From Chthonobacter rhizosphaerae (GTDB lineage: Bacteria > Pseudomonadota > Alphaproteobacteria > Rhizobiales > Pleomorphomonadaceae), in the NCBI RefSeq assembly GCF_013839525.1, contig NZ_JACDIS010000013.1, positions 1-64,000 of the forward strand: DNA of 64,000 bases, in the 5' to 3' direction. Position 1 is the first letter of the stretch. Every line of letters begins with the position of its first letter. Of the stretch, positions 34,958 to 43,251 are shown piece after piece. The notes under the pieces were generated by a model that was given only the letters and a program-made list of their open reading frames with translations, had not been told where the DNA came from and searched no databases. A program made the position numbers and the translations under genes.

Positions 34958-35422
34958 GGCCTCTATGGCGGCGACGTCGATCTTACCCATCTGCATCATC
35001 GCGTCGAAGGCGCGCTTCGCCTCGGCGCCGCCGGCCGCCAGGGCTTCGGTGAGAACGCGCGGCGTGATCTGCCACGACACCCCCCAGCGGTCCTTGCACC
35101 ATCCGCAAGCGCTTTCCCGGCCGCCGTTGCCGACGATCGCGTTCCAGTAACGGTCGGTCTCCTCCTGGTCCTCGGTCGCGACCTGGAAGGAGAAGGCCTC
35201 GGTTTGGGGAAAGGTCGGCCCGCCGTTCAGACCGAGGCAGGGAATGCCCAGAACCGTGAACTGGACGGTCAGCACGTCGCCAGCCTTGCCGGAGGGGTAG
35301 TCGCTGGGTGCGCGGAACACCGCCTTCACTTCGCTGTCGGGAAAGGTCGCCGCGTAGAACCGGGCGGCGGCCTCGGCATCCTTGTCGTACCAGATGCAGA
35401 TGGTGTTCCTGGGCTGATCCAT
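34943..35422 (-). CDS. VOC family / PhnB-like protein
   Basis: A 159-residue protein of the 3-demethylubiquinone-9 methyltransferase-like VOC group (PhnB type). It has paired beta-alpha-beta-beta-beta units, with IWYDKDAEAAARFYAATF at the start and GWCKDRWGVSWQITP near residue 110. These are usually metal-binding or degenerate glyoxalase-fold proteins of unknown substrate. ATG 35422 follows GGAGGAG at 6 nt. It lies in the low-GC accessory block. Confidence 0.85.
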   Translation of the reverse strand: MDQPRNTICIWYDKDAEAAARFYAATFPDSEVKAVFRAPSDYPSGKAGDVLTVQFTVLGIPCLGLNGGPTFPQTEAFSFQVATEDQEETDRYWNAIVGNGGRESACGWCKDRWGVSWQITPRVLTEALAAGGAEAKRAFDAMMQMGKIDVAAIEAARRG

Positions 35423-35693
35423 GTGGGTCTCCTCCATGTCCTGTGGGGCCGGCGCCGACAATCGTATCCGACCACCGGTGCGAGCACCCTGTCTTACCGG
35501 TCCCCGGCGGCGGTCCAGTGCCGCCGACAATGCCAGGACGAACGGGCAGCAGCTGGGCCGACTCCGCGCAGCAGAAAAATCTGGCTCTCCGCCCGACGGG
35601 GACGGACGGGGAGGGCGGGCACCAGAAAGTCGGTCCGCGACGCCGCCACCGGGCCGGGACCGGGGCGGGTGTATCGCGTCGCGGGGCTCGCGC
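35423..35693. other. Intergenic region upstream of the VOC gene
   Basis: No supported gene. The segment carries GC-rich scattered sequence and should include the VOC promoter. It runs into the transposase remnant that follows. Confidence 0.4.
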
Positions 35694-35960
35694 TGGTTCG
35701 TGCGCAATCAGGGGAGTCAGCTGAACTGCGACGCCTGTGCCCCGAAGCCACGATGCCGCCCGCGAGCCCCCGCCCACGAGATCCTCCGGTCCATCCATGG
35801 GGGCGCCCGCGACATCGCCGCGACGACGCGTACGCCGTCTCCCGCCGCGAGCGGGAGAAAGTCGCAATGCTCTTTGCCGACCTCAAGCCGATCCTGCGAC
35901 TGGAAGCCAGGAACCGCCATATCGATACGAAGCAACAAGCCAGGCGCGCACTGATCCCCA
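35694..35960 (+). pseudogene. Broken IS1182-like transposase C-terminus
   Basis: One frame reads FVRNQGSQLNCDACAPKPRC and HEILRSIHGGARDIA. After a frame change near 35815 another frame continues DDAYAVSRREREKVAMLFAD and LKPILRLE. These match the C-terminal CxxC...SIHE-ARD...RKKVEMLFAHLKRIL pattern of IS1182-type transposases. There is no N-terminal catalytic part and no start. It is a relic, evidence of past insertion in this block. Confidence 0.65.
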
Positions 35961-35999
35961 TTCGAAAGTGCCACGCCGCGGGATGACTGGAACTCCTAT

Positions 36000-36395
36000 T
36001 CAGCGCCGGTCGTCTTCCATCTGCGGCGCAGGTCCTGCTTTGCCAGACTTTACCCAGTCGACTTTCCTTTGCAGAAAGCTCAAGGCTACCTCCAACGCAT
36101 ATTTGCGTTGTTGTAGCCTTTCGATTTGCAACTGAAGGACCTCTATGGTTCTTTCCGAGGAATGCTCCCCTGCCCGGTACTCGTCATTCAGGGCCAGGAT
36201 TTCTGCGAGGGTGAAGCCAAGCGTCTGTTGAAGCCGGATCATCCGAGCGGTGGTCACATCCTCAGGCTTGAACAGTCGGTACTGGTTCGAGCCACCTTTA
36301 GGGCTGCGGTCAGGCTTCAGAAGACCTTTGGCGATGTAGAACCGGATCGTATCGAGCGTCAGCCCAGTCGCTTTCGCAAATTCCGAAATGAGCAT
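36000..36395 (-). CDS. MerR family transcriptional regulator
   Basis: A 131-residue MerR protein. The winged HTH is at 1-70 (MLISEFAKATGLTLDTIRFYIAKGLLKP, then NQYRLFKPEDV). A dimerisation helix follows (about 80-118). The short C-terminus has no obvious metal-binding cysteine set, so it probably senses an organic ligand or redox cue. It is divergent from an aldo-keto reductase gene whose promoter has the 19-bp spacer and centred palindrome typical of MerR control. Confidence 0.92.
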   Translation of the reverse strand: MLISEFAKATGLTLDTIRFYIAKGLLKPDRSPKGGSNQYRLFKPEDVTTARMIRLQQTLGFTLAEILALNDEYRAGEHSSERTIEVLQLQIERLQQRKYALEVALSFLQRKVDWVKSGKAGPAPQMEDDRR

Positions 36396-36404
36396 GTCGA
36401 GCCC

Positions 36405-36435
36405 TTGACCCTGGAGTGCACTCCACGCTTATGGA
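36405..36435 (+). promoter_or_regulatory. MerR-type promoter/operator of the aldo-keto reductase
   Basis: TTGACC (36405-36410) and TATGGA (36430-36435) are separated by 19 nt, longer than the optimal 17. The spacer holds the perfect 14-bp palindrome TGGAGTGCACTCCA (36412-36425), centred within it. This is the architecture that MerR regulators untwist to activate. Confidence 0.8.
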
Positions 36436-36464
36436 CGGTGCTTGTCCAAAAGTGGAGACCCCCC

Positions 36465-37448
36465 ATGACAAGCGAAGACACCTCCATGCATCAGGTTCAA
36501 CTCGGCCAGGTTGGCCCCATGATCGGCGCTCAAGGCCTCGGATGTATGGGCATGAGCGAATTTTATGGAGCGACCGATGAAGCCGAGTCACGGTTGCCGC
36601 TGGAAAGCGCGCTCGAACTCGGGATCAGCATGTTCGACACCGCAGACATGTACGGCCTTGGTGCAAACGAGGAGTTCTTAGCTCCTTTCGTCTCGGCCAA
36701 TCGCGAGCGCGTCACGATCGCTACGAAGTTTGGCTATCGCCGCACGCCGGAACGGCCCGACGACTGGAGCATCGACAACAGTCCGGACTACATCCGAGCA
36801 GCCGCTGATCGGTCGCTCCGGCGCCTCGGCGTCGATGTCATCGACCTCTACTACATGCATCGCAGGTCCGACCGCGTACCGCTGGATGATTCCATCGGCG
36901 TCATGGCCGAGCTAGTCAAAGCGGGAAAGGTGAAGTGGCTTGGCTTGTCCGCTGTAAGTGCGTCCGAGCTGCGCGCGGCAAACGCCATCCATCCTATCGC
37001 GGCTGTGCAGTCGGAATGGTCGATCTTCACGCGCGATATCGAACGCGACGTGGTTCCGGCGGCGGCCGAACTCGGCGTGACGGTGGTGCCCTACTCCCCG
37101 CTCGGGCGCGGCATGTTGACCGGCCGGTCTTTCGCAACATCCCTGGCCGACACCGACGCACGCCAGGATTTCCCCAGGTTCTCAGCCGAGAACCGCGCGG
37201 CGAACATGCTGCTGGTCGCAAAGATCGAGGAGATTGCCTTGGCGCGCGGCGTTTCGGCGGCGCAGATCGCGCTTGCGTGGCTCTATACCCAAAGCCGCAA
37301 GCTCAAGGTCAAAACGGTGCCCATTCCGGGAACGCGGAAGCGCATCCGTCTCCTGGAAAACGTCGTAGCGGCGTCCATGATGCTGACCGCGCCGGAGATG
37401 GAAGCACTCGAGCCACTCGCCTCCGCCGTCCGGGGCATCGCCGTATAG
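36465..37448 (+). CDS. Aldo/keto reductase
   Basis: A 327-residue (beta/alpha)8 NADPH-dependent reductase. The catalytic tetrad is visible: Asp58 and Tyr63 (MFDTADMYG), Lys88 (TKFG) and His132 (YYMHRR). The C-terminal PIPGTRKRIRLLENV segment binds NADPH. GGAG lies 7 nt before ATG 36465. It reduces aldehydes or ketones in the cytoplasm. The MerR-type promoter suggests induction by an electrophile or similar signal. The base composition belongs to the lower-GC block. Confidence 0.93.
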   Translation: MTSEDTSMHQVQLGQVGPMIGAQGLGCMGMSEFYGATDEAESRLPLESALELGISMFDTADMYGLGANEEFLAPFVSANRERVTIATKFGYRRTPERPDDWSIDNSPDYIRAAADRSLRRLGVDVIDLYYMHRRSDRVPLDDSIGVMAELVKAGKVKWLGLSAVSASELRAANAIHPIAAVQSEWSIFTRDIERDVVPAAAELGVTVVPYSPLGRGMLTGRSFATSLADTDARQDFPRFSAENRAANMLLVAKIEEIALARGVSAAQIALAWLYTQSRKLKVKTVPIPGTRKRIRLLENVVAASMMLTAPEMEALEPLASAVRGIAV

Positions 37449-37705
37449 GCGACCTGGCAATCAGCGTCGCCGGTGGCGGCGCTGCACTCTGTCAGGACGG
37501 CGTCTTCGGGTCATACGGCTTCAGCGCCCCAGTCGCGGTCACGGAGAACCAGAAAACTGCTGAATCAGGAGTTTCGCGTCAGTATCCCGCGCGGCTGAAC
37601 TATGCCCGGGCCGCGCACGCTTGGCTCGCAGGCCATAGCTGTCATGAGAGGGCGCATGGTGGACGCAGGTCGTGTCCCGGAGCGTGGTAAAAGCCCCTGA
37701 GAAAC

Positions 37706-37795
37706 TGGCGGAGAGAGAGGGATTCGAACCCTCGATACGGTTTCCCGTATACACGCGTTCCAGGCGTGCGCCTTCAACCACTCGGCCACCTCTCC
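37706..37795 (-). tRNA. tRNA-Ser (anticodon GGA)
   Basis: A 90-nt class II tRNA on the minus strand. The 5' end is GGAGAGGTGGCCGAGTGG, the anticodon loop CTGGAAC gives GGA (reads UCC/UCU), the variable arm pairs TACGG with CCGTA, the T arm holds GGTTCGAATCC, and the encoded end is CCGCCA. The 3' end faces the accessory block, the side where tRNA-directed integrations insert. Confidence 0.95.
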
Positions 37796-37915
37796 AGGCG
37801 AACGGGTCACGTCCGCGGGCGGCACTATACCCATCGAGCGACGCGGTTCAAGCGGCGTTTCAAGGCCATAGGCGGAATTCTGAAAACCGGGCTGAAAGGC
37901 CGGTCGGGGAGCTGG

Positions 37916-38398
37916 TCAGGCGGTGAGTTCGACGCCGTGCGGGCGCATCGGCACCAGGGCGAGGCGGGCGACCAGCGGCACCAGTTCGTCGAGGATGCGC
38001 GATTCGAGCGCGTCGAACACCGCCTGCGCGACGCTGCGCCGGTCGCGCCGGCTCTCCACCAGGGCGGCGTCGCGCAGCGGCCAGCGGAGCACGGACTGCT
38101 CGGCCAGCTGCTTCAGCTCGGGAATGGTCCAGGTGACCGTGGCGAGGTCGACGATGATGTCGGGGCGACGGGCGCCCGGAAGGGCGAAGATGGGCCAAGC
38201 CTTCGGCACCAGCCCCTCGGTCGCGATGGCGCGGGCGGCGAGCACGTCGCGGGCCTCCGGCAGGAGCGTGTCCCCGGGCGTACGGCCGGCGCTGAAAGCG
38301 CGGACGCGGGCGTCGCCGCGGTGGTTGACGATCGCCTCGGCCATCAGGCTGGTGGCCGCGTTCGTCTCGCACAGGAACAGCACGTCAATGGGCTTCAT
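37916..38398 (-). CDS. LMW phosphotyrosine phosphatase-like protein lacking catalytic Arg
   Basis: A 160-residue protein of the low-molecular-weight phosphatase / arsenate reductase fold (DVLFLCETNAATSLMAEAIV; SAGRTPG). The P-loop should read C-x5-R. Here Cys10 is followed at the Arg position by Thr16, so the phosphate-binding arginine is absent. The downstream DLAT and the alternating helices are kept. It may be a phosphatase relic, a binding protein or an altered enzyme. GGGAG lies 6 nt before ATG 38398. It is adjacent to tRNA-Ser. Confidence 0.75.
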   Translation of the reverse strand: MKPIDVLFLCETNAATSLMAEAIVNHRGDARVRAFSAGRTPGDTLLPEARDVLAARAIATEGLVPKAWPIFALPGARRPDIIVDLATVTWTIPELKQLAEQSVLRWPLRDAALVESRRDRRSVAQAVFDALESRILDELVPLVARLALVPMRPHGVELTA

Positions 38399-38655
38399 TC
38401 CAGTCTCCCGACGTCCGACTCGGGGCACCGGCCGGGCCGGCGCCCACGGGATGCACCACCGACATGTCATGGCAGTGACGATCCTGCCGGACCATGGAGG
38501 GCGCTCCAGTTGGGACGGGCGCGATGCATTGATCGCGCCAGTTTATCAATGCTGCTTGTGTGTGGCTTGCGGAGGCGCGACCGCGGCGCATCCGCCGGCC
38601 GATTCCGGCCGTAGCAGGACCGATCCATCCGTCCTGACGAAAGGCGCCCTCCCCC

Positions 38656-39048
38656 GTGTCCCTCGCCCTCTGGTGTCTCCTCGCGGCCATGATCCTGCCG
38701 ATCGCGGCGTCCGCCCCCGCCAAGGTGCGGCCCGGTTTCGACAACCGGAACCCGCGCAACCCGGATTTCTGGAAGAGCGGTTTCCTCGCAAGGGCCTACG
38801 GCGCCATGCAGAACGGCTTCGAGGCCTTCCCGCCGTTCGCGGCGGCGGTCCTCGCCGGGCTGACCCAGGGCGGCGACCCGGCAGTCGTCGACGGGCTCGC
38901 GATCGCCTTCGTGGCCGCCCGCGCCGCCTACACGGCCGCCTACTGGGCCGACCGGCCGACCCTGCGCTCCGCCGTATGGGTGGTCGGGTTCGGCCTGACG
39001 GTGGCCATCCTGACCACGCCGTTGTGGGCTCCGGTCGCAGACATATGA
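38656..39048 (+). CDS. MAPEG family membrane protein
   Basis: A 130-residue protein with four hydrophobic helices and the MAPEG pattern (N(P)RNPDFWKS..FLARAYGAMQNGFEAFPPFAAAVL). MAPEG proteins include membrane glutathione transferases, and the bacterial ones are mostly uncharacterised. The start is GTG at 38656, without a strong ribosome site; no ATG fits better. Confidence 0.8.
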   Translation: MSLALWCLLAAMILPIAASAPAKVRPGFDNRNPRNPDFWKSGFLARAYGAMQNGFEAFPPFAAAVLAGLTQGGDPAVVDGLAIAFVAARAAYTAAYWADRPTLRSAVWVVGFGLTVAILTTPLWAPVADI

Positions 39049-39276
39049 TCTTTCATGAAGTTAATGCCGCCGGCCTGCGCGCAGGGCGCAACCGCACCGC
39101 CTAAAATTGCATCACACGATGGCATGCAAGTCGCCGACCTGCACGCCCCCGACCGACGACGGCGGGCGCGCCGGTCGCGGCGAGGCGGGCGCAGGCCGGA
39201 ACGGCGGAAGCGGGACCGGCCCTCGGCGGCCGGGTCATTTTTGCCGATGGGAAGGTTCTGCAGGCCCGGAACGGAA

Positions 39277-39309
39277 AAGGCCGCCGGGGCGACGAGCCCC
39301 GGCGGCCTT
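39277..39309 (-). terminator. Terminator of the sdhCDAB operon
   Basis: A perfect 14-bp stem (39277-39290 with 39296-39309, 5-nt loop) is followed on the minus strand by TTCC, giving a CCTTTTCC end. It lies 24 nt past the sdhB stop. Confidence 0.85.
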
Positions 39310-39332
39310 GTGGAGCGTGCGTGCCGGCGCGG

Positions 39333-40112
39333 TCAGAAGCGGCGCTCGACCATCATCTTCTTGATCTCGGCGATCGCCTTCGCCGGGTTCAGGCCCTTCG
39401 GGCAGGTCTGCGCGCAGTTCATGATGGTGTGGCAGCGGTAGAGCCGGAACGGATCCTCCAGGTTGTCGAGCCGCTCGCCGGTCGCCTCGTCGCGGCTGTC
39501 GATCAGCCAGCGGTAGGCCTGCAGCAGGGTGGCGGGGCCGAGATAGCGGTCGCCGTTCCACCAGTAGCTCGGGCAGGAGGTGGTGCAGCAGGCGCAGAGG
39601 ATGCACTCGTAGAGGCCGTCCAGCTTCTCGCGGTCCTCGCGGCTCTGCTTCCACTCGGTCTCGGGCGCCGGCGTGGAGGTGTGCAGCCAGGGCTCGATGG
39701 AGCGGTGCTGGGCGTAGAAGGTGGTGAGGTCCGGCACCAGGTCCTTGATCACCGCCATGTGGGGCAGCGGGTAGATCTTCACCGCGCCCTTCACCTCGTC
39801 CATGCCCTTGGTGCAGGCCAGCGTGTTCATGCCGTCGATGTTCATCGAGCAGGAGCCGCAGATGCCCTCGCGGCAGGAGCGGCGGAACGCGAGCGTCGGA
39901 TCGACCTTGTTCTTGATCCAGATGAGCCCGTCGAGGACCATCGGACCGCAGTCGTCCATGTCGACGAAGTAGGTGTCGATGCGCGGATTGCTGGCATCCT
40001 CCGGATCCCAGCGATAGATGCGGAACTCCTTCAGCTTCGTGGCGCCGGCCGGCTTCGGCCAGACCTTGCCCTCGACCATCTTGGAATTCTTCGGAAGCGT
40101 CAGCTGGACCAT
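39333..40112 (-). CDS. sdhB: Succinate dehydrogenase iron-sulfur subunit
   Basis: A 259-residue SdhB. The [2Fe-2S] ligands are Cys80, Cys85, Cys88 and Cys100. The C-terminal ferredoxin-like part has Cys170-x2-Cys173-x2-Cys176-x3-Cys180 and [17 protein letters not shown] for the [4Fe-4S] and [3Fe-4S] clusters. It relays electrons from the SdhA flavin to ubiquinone at the membrane. It is the last gene of sdhCDAB and is followed by a strong terminator. A large stem-loop separates it from sdhA. Confidence 0.97.
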   Translation of the reverse strand: MVQLTLPKNSKMVEGKVWPKPAGATKLKEFRIYRWDPEDASNPRIDTYFVDMDDCGPMVLDGLIWIKNKVDPTLAFRRSCREGICGSCSMNIDGMNTLACTKGMDEVKGAVKIYPLPHMAVIKDLVPDLTTFYAQHRSIEPWLHTSTPAPETEWKQSREDREKLDGLYECILCACCTTSCPSYWWNGDRYLGPATLLQAYRWLIDSRDEATGERLDNLEDPFRLYRCHTIMNCAQTCPKGLNPAKAIAEIKKMMVERRF

Positions 40113-40153
40113 CGCCCTTGCGCCTTTCCTGGACTTGTCTGGGGTGCCGGACG

Positions 40154-40201
40154 GCCCGCCGCGATCGCGCCGCTCGCAAGAGCGGCGGCGGCGCGGCGGG
40201 C
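40154..40201 (-). promoter_or_regulatory. Large stem-loop between sdhA and sdhB
   Basis: An outer 10-bp stem (40154-40163 with 40192-40201) and an inner 8-bp stem (40168-40175 with 40180-40187) are joined by a 4x4 internal loop and capped by a 4-nt loop. It occupies most of the 99-bp gap. Likely roles are mRNA processing or stabilisation, tuning the SdhA:SdhB ratio. Confidence 0.65.
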
Positions 40202-40211
40202 GGCTCCGCCG

Positions 40212-42047
40212 TCAGTACACGCGCGCCTTGGGGGCGATGTACTCGATCTCGTTGGACATGGTGTATGTATGCACGGGACGATAGTCGATCGAGACCGTGC
40301 GGCTATTCGTATCGACGAAGGCGAGGGTGTGCTTCATCCACTCCTTGTCGTCCCGGTCGGGGAAGTCCTCGCGGGCGTGGGCGCCGCGGCTCTCCTGCCG
40401 GTTCACGGCGCTGTCCATGGTGACGACCGCCTGGACGATCAGGTTGTCGTACTCCAGCGCCTCCACGAGGTCGGTGTTCCAGATCAACGACCGGTCGGTG
40501 ACGCGGATGTCGTCGGTGCCGGACCAGACCTTGTGGATGAGGGTGTGGCCCTCCTCCAGCACCTCGCCGGTGCGGAACACCGCGCAGTTGTTCTGCATGG
40601 TGCGCTGCATGTCGAGGCGCAGTTCCGCCGTCGGCGTGGAGCCGCTGGCGTGGCGGAAGCGGTCGAGCCGGTCCAGGCTGGAGAGGCCCGCGTCCTTCGG
40701 CAGGTCCGCCTGGCGGGCGCCGCGCTCGATCGTCTCGGCGCAGCGGGCGCCGGCGGCGCGGCCGAACACCACGAGGTCGATGAGCGAGTTGGAGCCGAGG
40801 CGGTTGGCGCCGTGCACGGACACGCAGGCGGCCTCGCCGATCGCCATCAGGCCCGGCACCACGTGGTCCGGGTCGCCGTTCACCTTGGTGAGCACCTCGC
40901 CGTAGTAGTTGGTCGGGATGCCGCCCATGTTGTAGTGGACCGTCGGCAGCACCGGGATCGGCTCGCGCGTCACGTCCACGCCGGCGAAGATCTTGGCGCT
41001 TTCGGAGATGCCCGGCAGGCGCTCGGCCAGGATCTTCGGATCCAGGTGGTCGAGGTGCAGGTAGATGTGGTCCTTGGCCTTGCCGACGCCGCGGCCCTCG
41101 CGGATCTCCATCGTCATGGCGCGGGAGACCACGTCGCGGGAGGCGAGGTCCTTGGCCGACGGGGCGTAGCGCTCCATGAAGCGCTCGCCCTCGGAGTTGG
41201 TGAGATAGCCGCCCTCGCCGCGCGAGCCCTCGGTGATCAGGCAGCCGGCGCCGTAGATGCCGGTCGGGTGGAACTGCACGAACTCCATGTCCTGCAGCGG
41301 CAGGCCGGCGCGCAGCACCATGGCGTTGCCGTCGCCCGTGCAGGTGTGGGCGGAGGTGCAGGAGAAGTAGGCGCGGCCGTAGCCACCGGTCGCCAGGACG
41401 GTCTTGTGCGCCCGGAAGCGGTGCAGCGTGCCGTCGTCCATGGAGAGGGCGACCACGCCCCGGCAGACGCCGTCCTCCATGATGAGGTCGATGGCGAAGT
41501 ATTCGATGAAGAACTCGGCCGAATAGCGCAGCGACTGGCCGTAGAGCGTGTGCAGGATGGCGTGGCCGGTGCGGTCGGCGGCCGCGCAGGTGCGCTGGGC
41601 GCGGCCCTCGCCGTAGTTGGTGGTCATGCCGCCGAACGGACGCTGGTAGATCTTGCCCGCCTCGGTGCGCGAGAAGGGCACGCCCCAGTGCTCCAGCTCG
41701 TAGACGGCGGCCGGGGCGTTCTTGCAGAGGTATTCGATCGCGTCCTGGTCGCCGAGCCAGTCGGAGCCCTTGACGGTGTCGTACATGTGCCAGCGCCAGT
41801 CGTCCTCGCCCATGTTGCCGAGCGCGGCCGAGATGCCGCCCTGGGCCGCCACCGTGTGGGAGCGGGTGGGGAAGACCTTGGTGATGCAGGCGGTCTTGAG
41901 GCCGGCCTCGGACGCGCCGACGACGGCGCGAAGCCCCGCGCCGCCGGCGCCGACCACCACCACGTCGAACGTGTGGTCGGTGAACGTGTAGGCGCGGCCG
42001 CCGACGGTGAAGCTGGAGGGCGTGCCGGTCTTGCTGGTCTCAGCCAT
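40212..42047 (-). CDS. sdhA: Succinate dehydrogenase flavoprotein subunit
   Basis: A 611-residue SdhA. An N-terminal dinucleotide fold ([14 protein letters not shown]) comes first. The covalent-FAD histidine is in [10 protein letters not shown]. Substrate and capping residues lie in [21 protein letters not shown], and the C-terminal RPVHTYT is present. It oxidises succinate to fumarate in the TCA cycle. GGAG lies 7 nt before the ATG. It starts 2 bp after the sdhD stop, so the two are tightly linked. Confidence 0.97.
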   Translation of the reverse strand: MAETSKTGTPSSFTVGGRAYTFTDHTFDVVVVGAGGAGLRAVVGASEAGLKTACITKVFPTRSHTVAAQGGISAALGNMGEDDWRWHMYDTVKGSDWLGDQDAIEYLCKNAPAAVYELEHWGVPFSRTEAGKIYQRPFGGMTTNYGEGRAQRTCAAADRTGHAILHTLYGQSLRYSAEFFIEYFAIDLIMEDGVCRGVVALSMDDGTLHRFRAHKTVLATGGYGRAYFSCTSAHTCTGDGNAMVLRAGLPLQDMEFVQFHPTGIYGAGCLITEGSRGEGGYLTNSEGERFMERYAPSAKDLASRDVVSRAMTMEIREGRGVGKAKDHIYLHLDHLDPKILAERLPGISESAKIFAGVDVTREPIPVLPTVHYNMGGIPTNYYGEVLTKVNGDPDHVVPGLMAIGEAACVSVHGANRLGSNSLIDLVVFGRAAGARCAETIERGARQADLPKDAGLSSLDRLDRFRHASGSTPTAELRLDMQRTMQNNCAVFRTGEVLEEGHTLIHKVWSGTDDIRVTDRSLIWNTDLVEALEYDNLIVQAVVTMDSAVNRQESRGAHAREDFPDRDDKEWMKHTLAFVDTNSRTVSIDYRPVHTYTMSNEIEYIAPKARVY

Positions 42048-42049
42048 GA

Positions 42050-42442
42050 TCAGGCTCCGAACGCGATCTTGAGGAGAGCGAACACCGACGCGATGGCGAT
42101 GATGGCGGCGAAGAAGGTGTTGGCGCCGATCGCCACCACCCGGAGCCCGTCGTCATGGACGTAGTCCTCGATGATCACCTGCATGCCTATACGCATGTGG
42201 AGGGTCACTGAGATCATCATGCCGATCAGCAGGATGGCGACGACGGGATGGCTCAGGGTGGCGATCACGTCCGCGTAGGTGCCCGCCTGCAGGGAGAGGA
42301 GGACGCCGACGAAGAAGGTGGTCAGGAAGAGGTTCGACACCGCGGTCAGCCGCTGGCGCCAGAAGTGCTCGGTGCCCTCGTGGGCGGAGCCGAGGCCGCG
42401 CACCTTGGCGAGCGGGGTGCGCATGTTGGAAAAGCGGGGCAT
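42050..42442 (-). CDS. sdhD: Succinate dehydrogenase membrane anchor SdhD
   Basis: A 130-residue protein with three membrane helices. It has RSDH-type motifs such as [11 protein letters not shown] near residue 30 and the haem-region His in [22 protein letters not shown]. It anchors SdhAB and helps form the quinone site. ATG 42442 is preceded by GGAG at 9 nt; Met at 42424 is an alternative. Confidence 0.93.
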   Translation of the reverse strand: MPRFSNMRTPLAKVRGLGSAHEGTEHFWRQRLTAVSNLFLTTFFVGVLLSLQAGTYADVIATLSHPVVAILLIGMMISVTLHMRIGMQVIIEDYVHDDGLRVVAIGANTFFAAIIAIASVFALLKIAFGA

Positions 42443-42456
42443 GTCCGGTCTCTCCG

Positions 42457-42855
42457 TCAGCGCACGATGAGGGCGATGGCCCAGACGAGAATTGTGACCG
42501 ACACGGAGCCGATCAGGGTGGCCTTGGCGAGCCAGTTGCGCGCCTCCACCCCGTAGCCGTGGCCGGTGTCCCAGATGAAGTGGCGGATGCCGCCGAGGGC
42601 ATGGTGGATCCACACCCAGGTGTAGCCGAACAGGATCAGCTGCCCGATGATCGACCCGAAGAACCAGGACGCGGTGGCGAACGCGTCCGGCCCGGAGGCC
42701 GCCGCCACCAGGTACCAGGCGAGCAGCGCCGTGCCGGCGTAGAGCGCGCCGCCGGTGATGCGGTGGACGATCGACATCACCATGGTCAGGAGCGGCCGGA
42801 AGATCTGGAGATGAGGCGACAGGGGTCGCGCCACTTTCGTCTGGAGTTCCGCCAT
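42457..42855 (-). CDS. sdhC: Succinate dehydrogenase cytochrome b556 subunit
   Basis: A 132-residue protein with three helices. It has the SdhC signatures RPLSPHLQIF and SIVHRITGG at the start and HHALGGIRHFIWD with the likely haem ligand. It forms the quinone/haem b part of complex II with SdhD. GAGGA lies 5 nt before the ATG. It is the first gene of sdhCDAB. Confidence 0.95.
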   Translation of the reverse strand: MAELQTKVARPLSPHLQIFRPLLTMVMSIVHRITGGALYAGTALLAWYLVAAASGPDAFATASWFFGSIIGQLILFGYTWVWIHHALGGIRHFIWDTGHGYGVEARNWLAKATLIGSVSVTILVWAIALIVR

Positions 42856-42959
42856 CGTGTTCCTCAGCCCTTCCGGCGCGGCCGCCCAGCGGCGGCTCGG
42901 GAGTTGCAGCTCGTAGGTTACGTTTACGTAAGCGTTAAGCTCTTGAAGATCCTGGATTT

Positions 42960-42988
42960 CTTCTAGCTTCTTCGTTGTTCCGCGTCAA
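42960..42988 (-). promoter_or_regulatory. Candidate sdhCDAB promoter
   Basis: On the minus strand TTGACG (42983-42988) and TAGAAG (42960-42965) are 17 nt apart. The leader of about 100 nt would contain the palindrome TTACGTAA (42924-42931). Confidence 0.5.
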
Positions 42989-43078
42989 AGCCGATCTTGC
43001 AGTGCAAAAGTCTTAAGACCTCCGCCGTTCTCCGCGGATCGACAGAAGGCGAAGCCAAGGAGGAGCCGCTGTCGTCTA

Positions 43079-43127
43079 AAGCGCTTTCCGACCTGACGGA
43101 AACGTCAGGTCGACAAGAAATCGCTTC
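43079..43127. repeat. Dispersed palindromic repeat (copy 1)
   Basis: A perfect 10-bp stem, CGACCTGACG (43089-43098) with CGTCAGGTCG (43103-43112), has a GAAA loop. It is flanked by AAAGCGCTTTC and ATCGCTT. The core TTTCCGACCTGACGGA recurs in reverse complement in the element at 52073-52188, so this is a repeated intergenic family. Confidence 0.6.
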
Positions 43128-43251
43128 AGATCAGGACCCTAGACCGCCGGACCCCTTCTGGAGAGCGCGGTCGGTGGTCGCGGCCGGCATGCACGGTGTC
43201 GCAGGCAGTCGCGCCTCACGTGCACGTAACCCGGACTCTTGCCAAGTCAAG

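Larger units (their letters stand above)
42856..43251. other. Intergenic region, sdhC / mesaconyl-CoA hydratase
   Basis: Contains the sdh promoter on the right side of sdhC, the TTACGTAA palindrome, and a dispersed repeat-like hairpin at 43089-43112. No gene was seen. Confidence 0.5.

Noticed and set aside
37449..37705. Possible gene fragment between the aldo-keto reductase and tRNA-Ser
   Set aside because: All frames were read. None gives a recognisable protein segment or integrase. It is treated as spacer.
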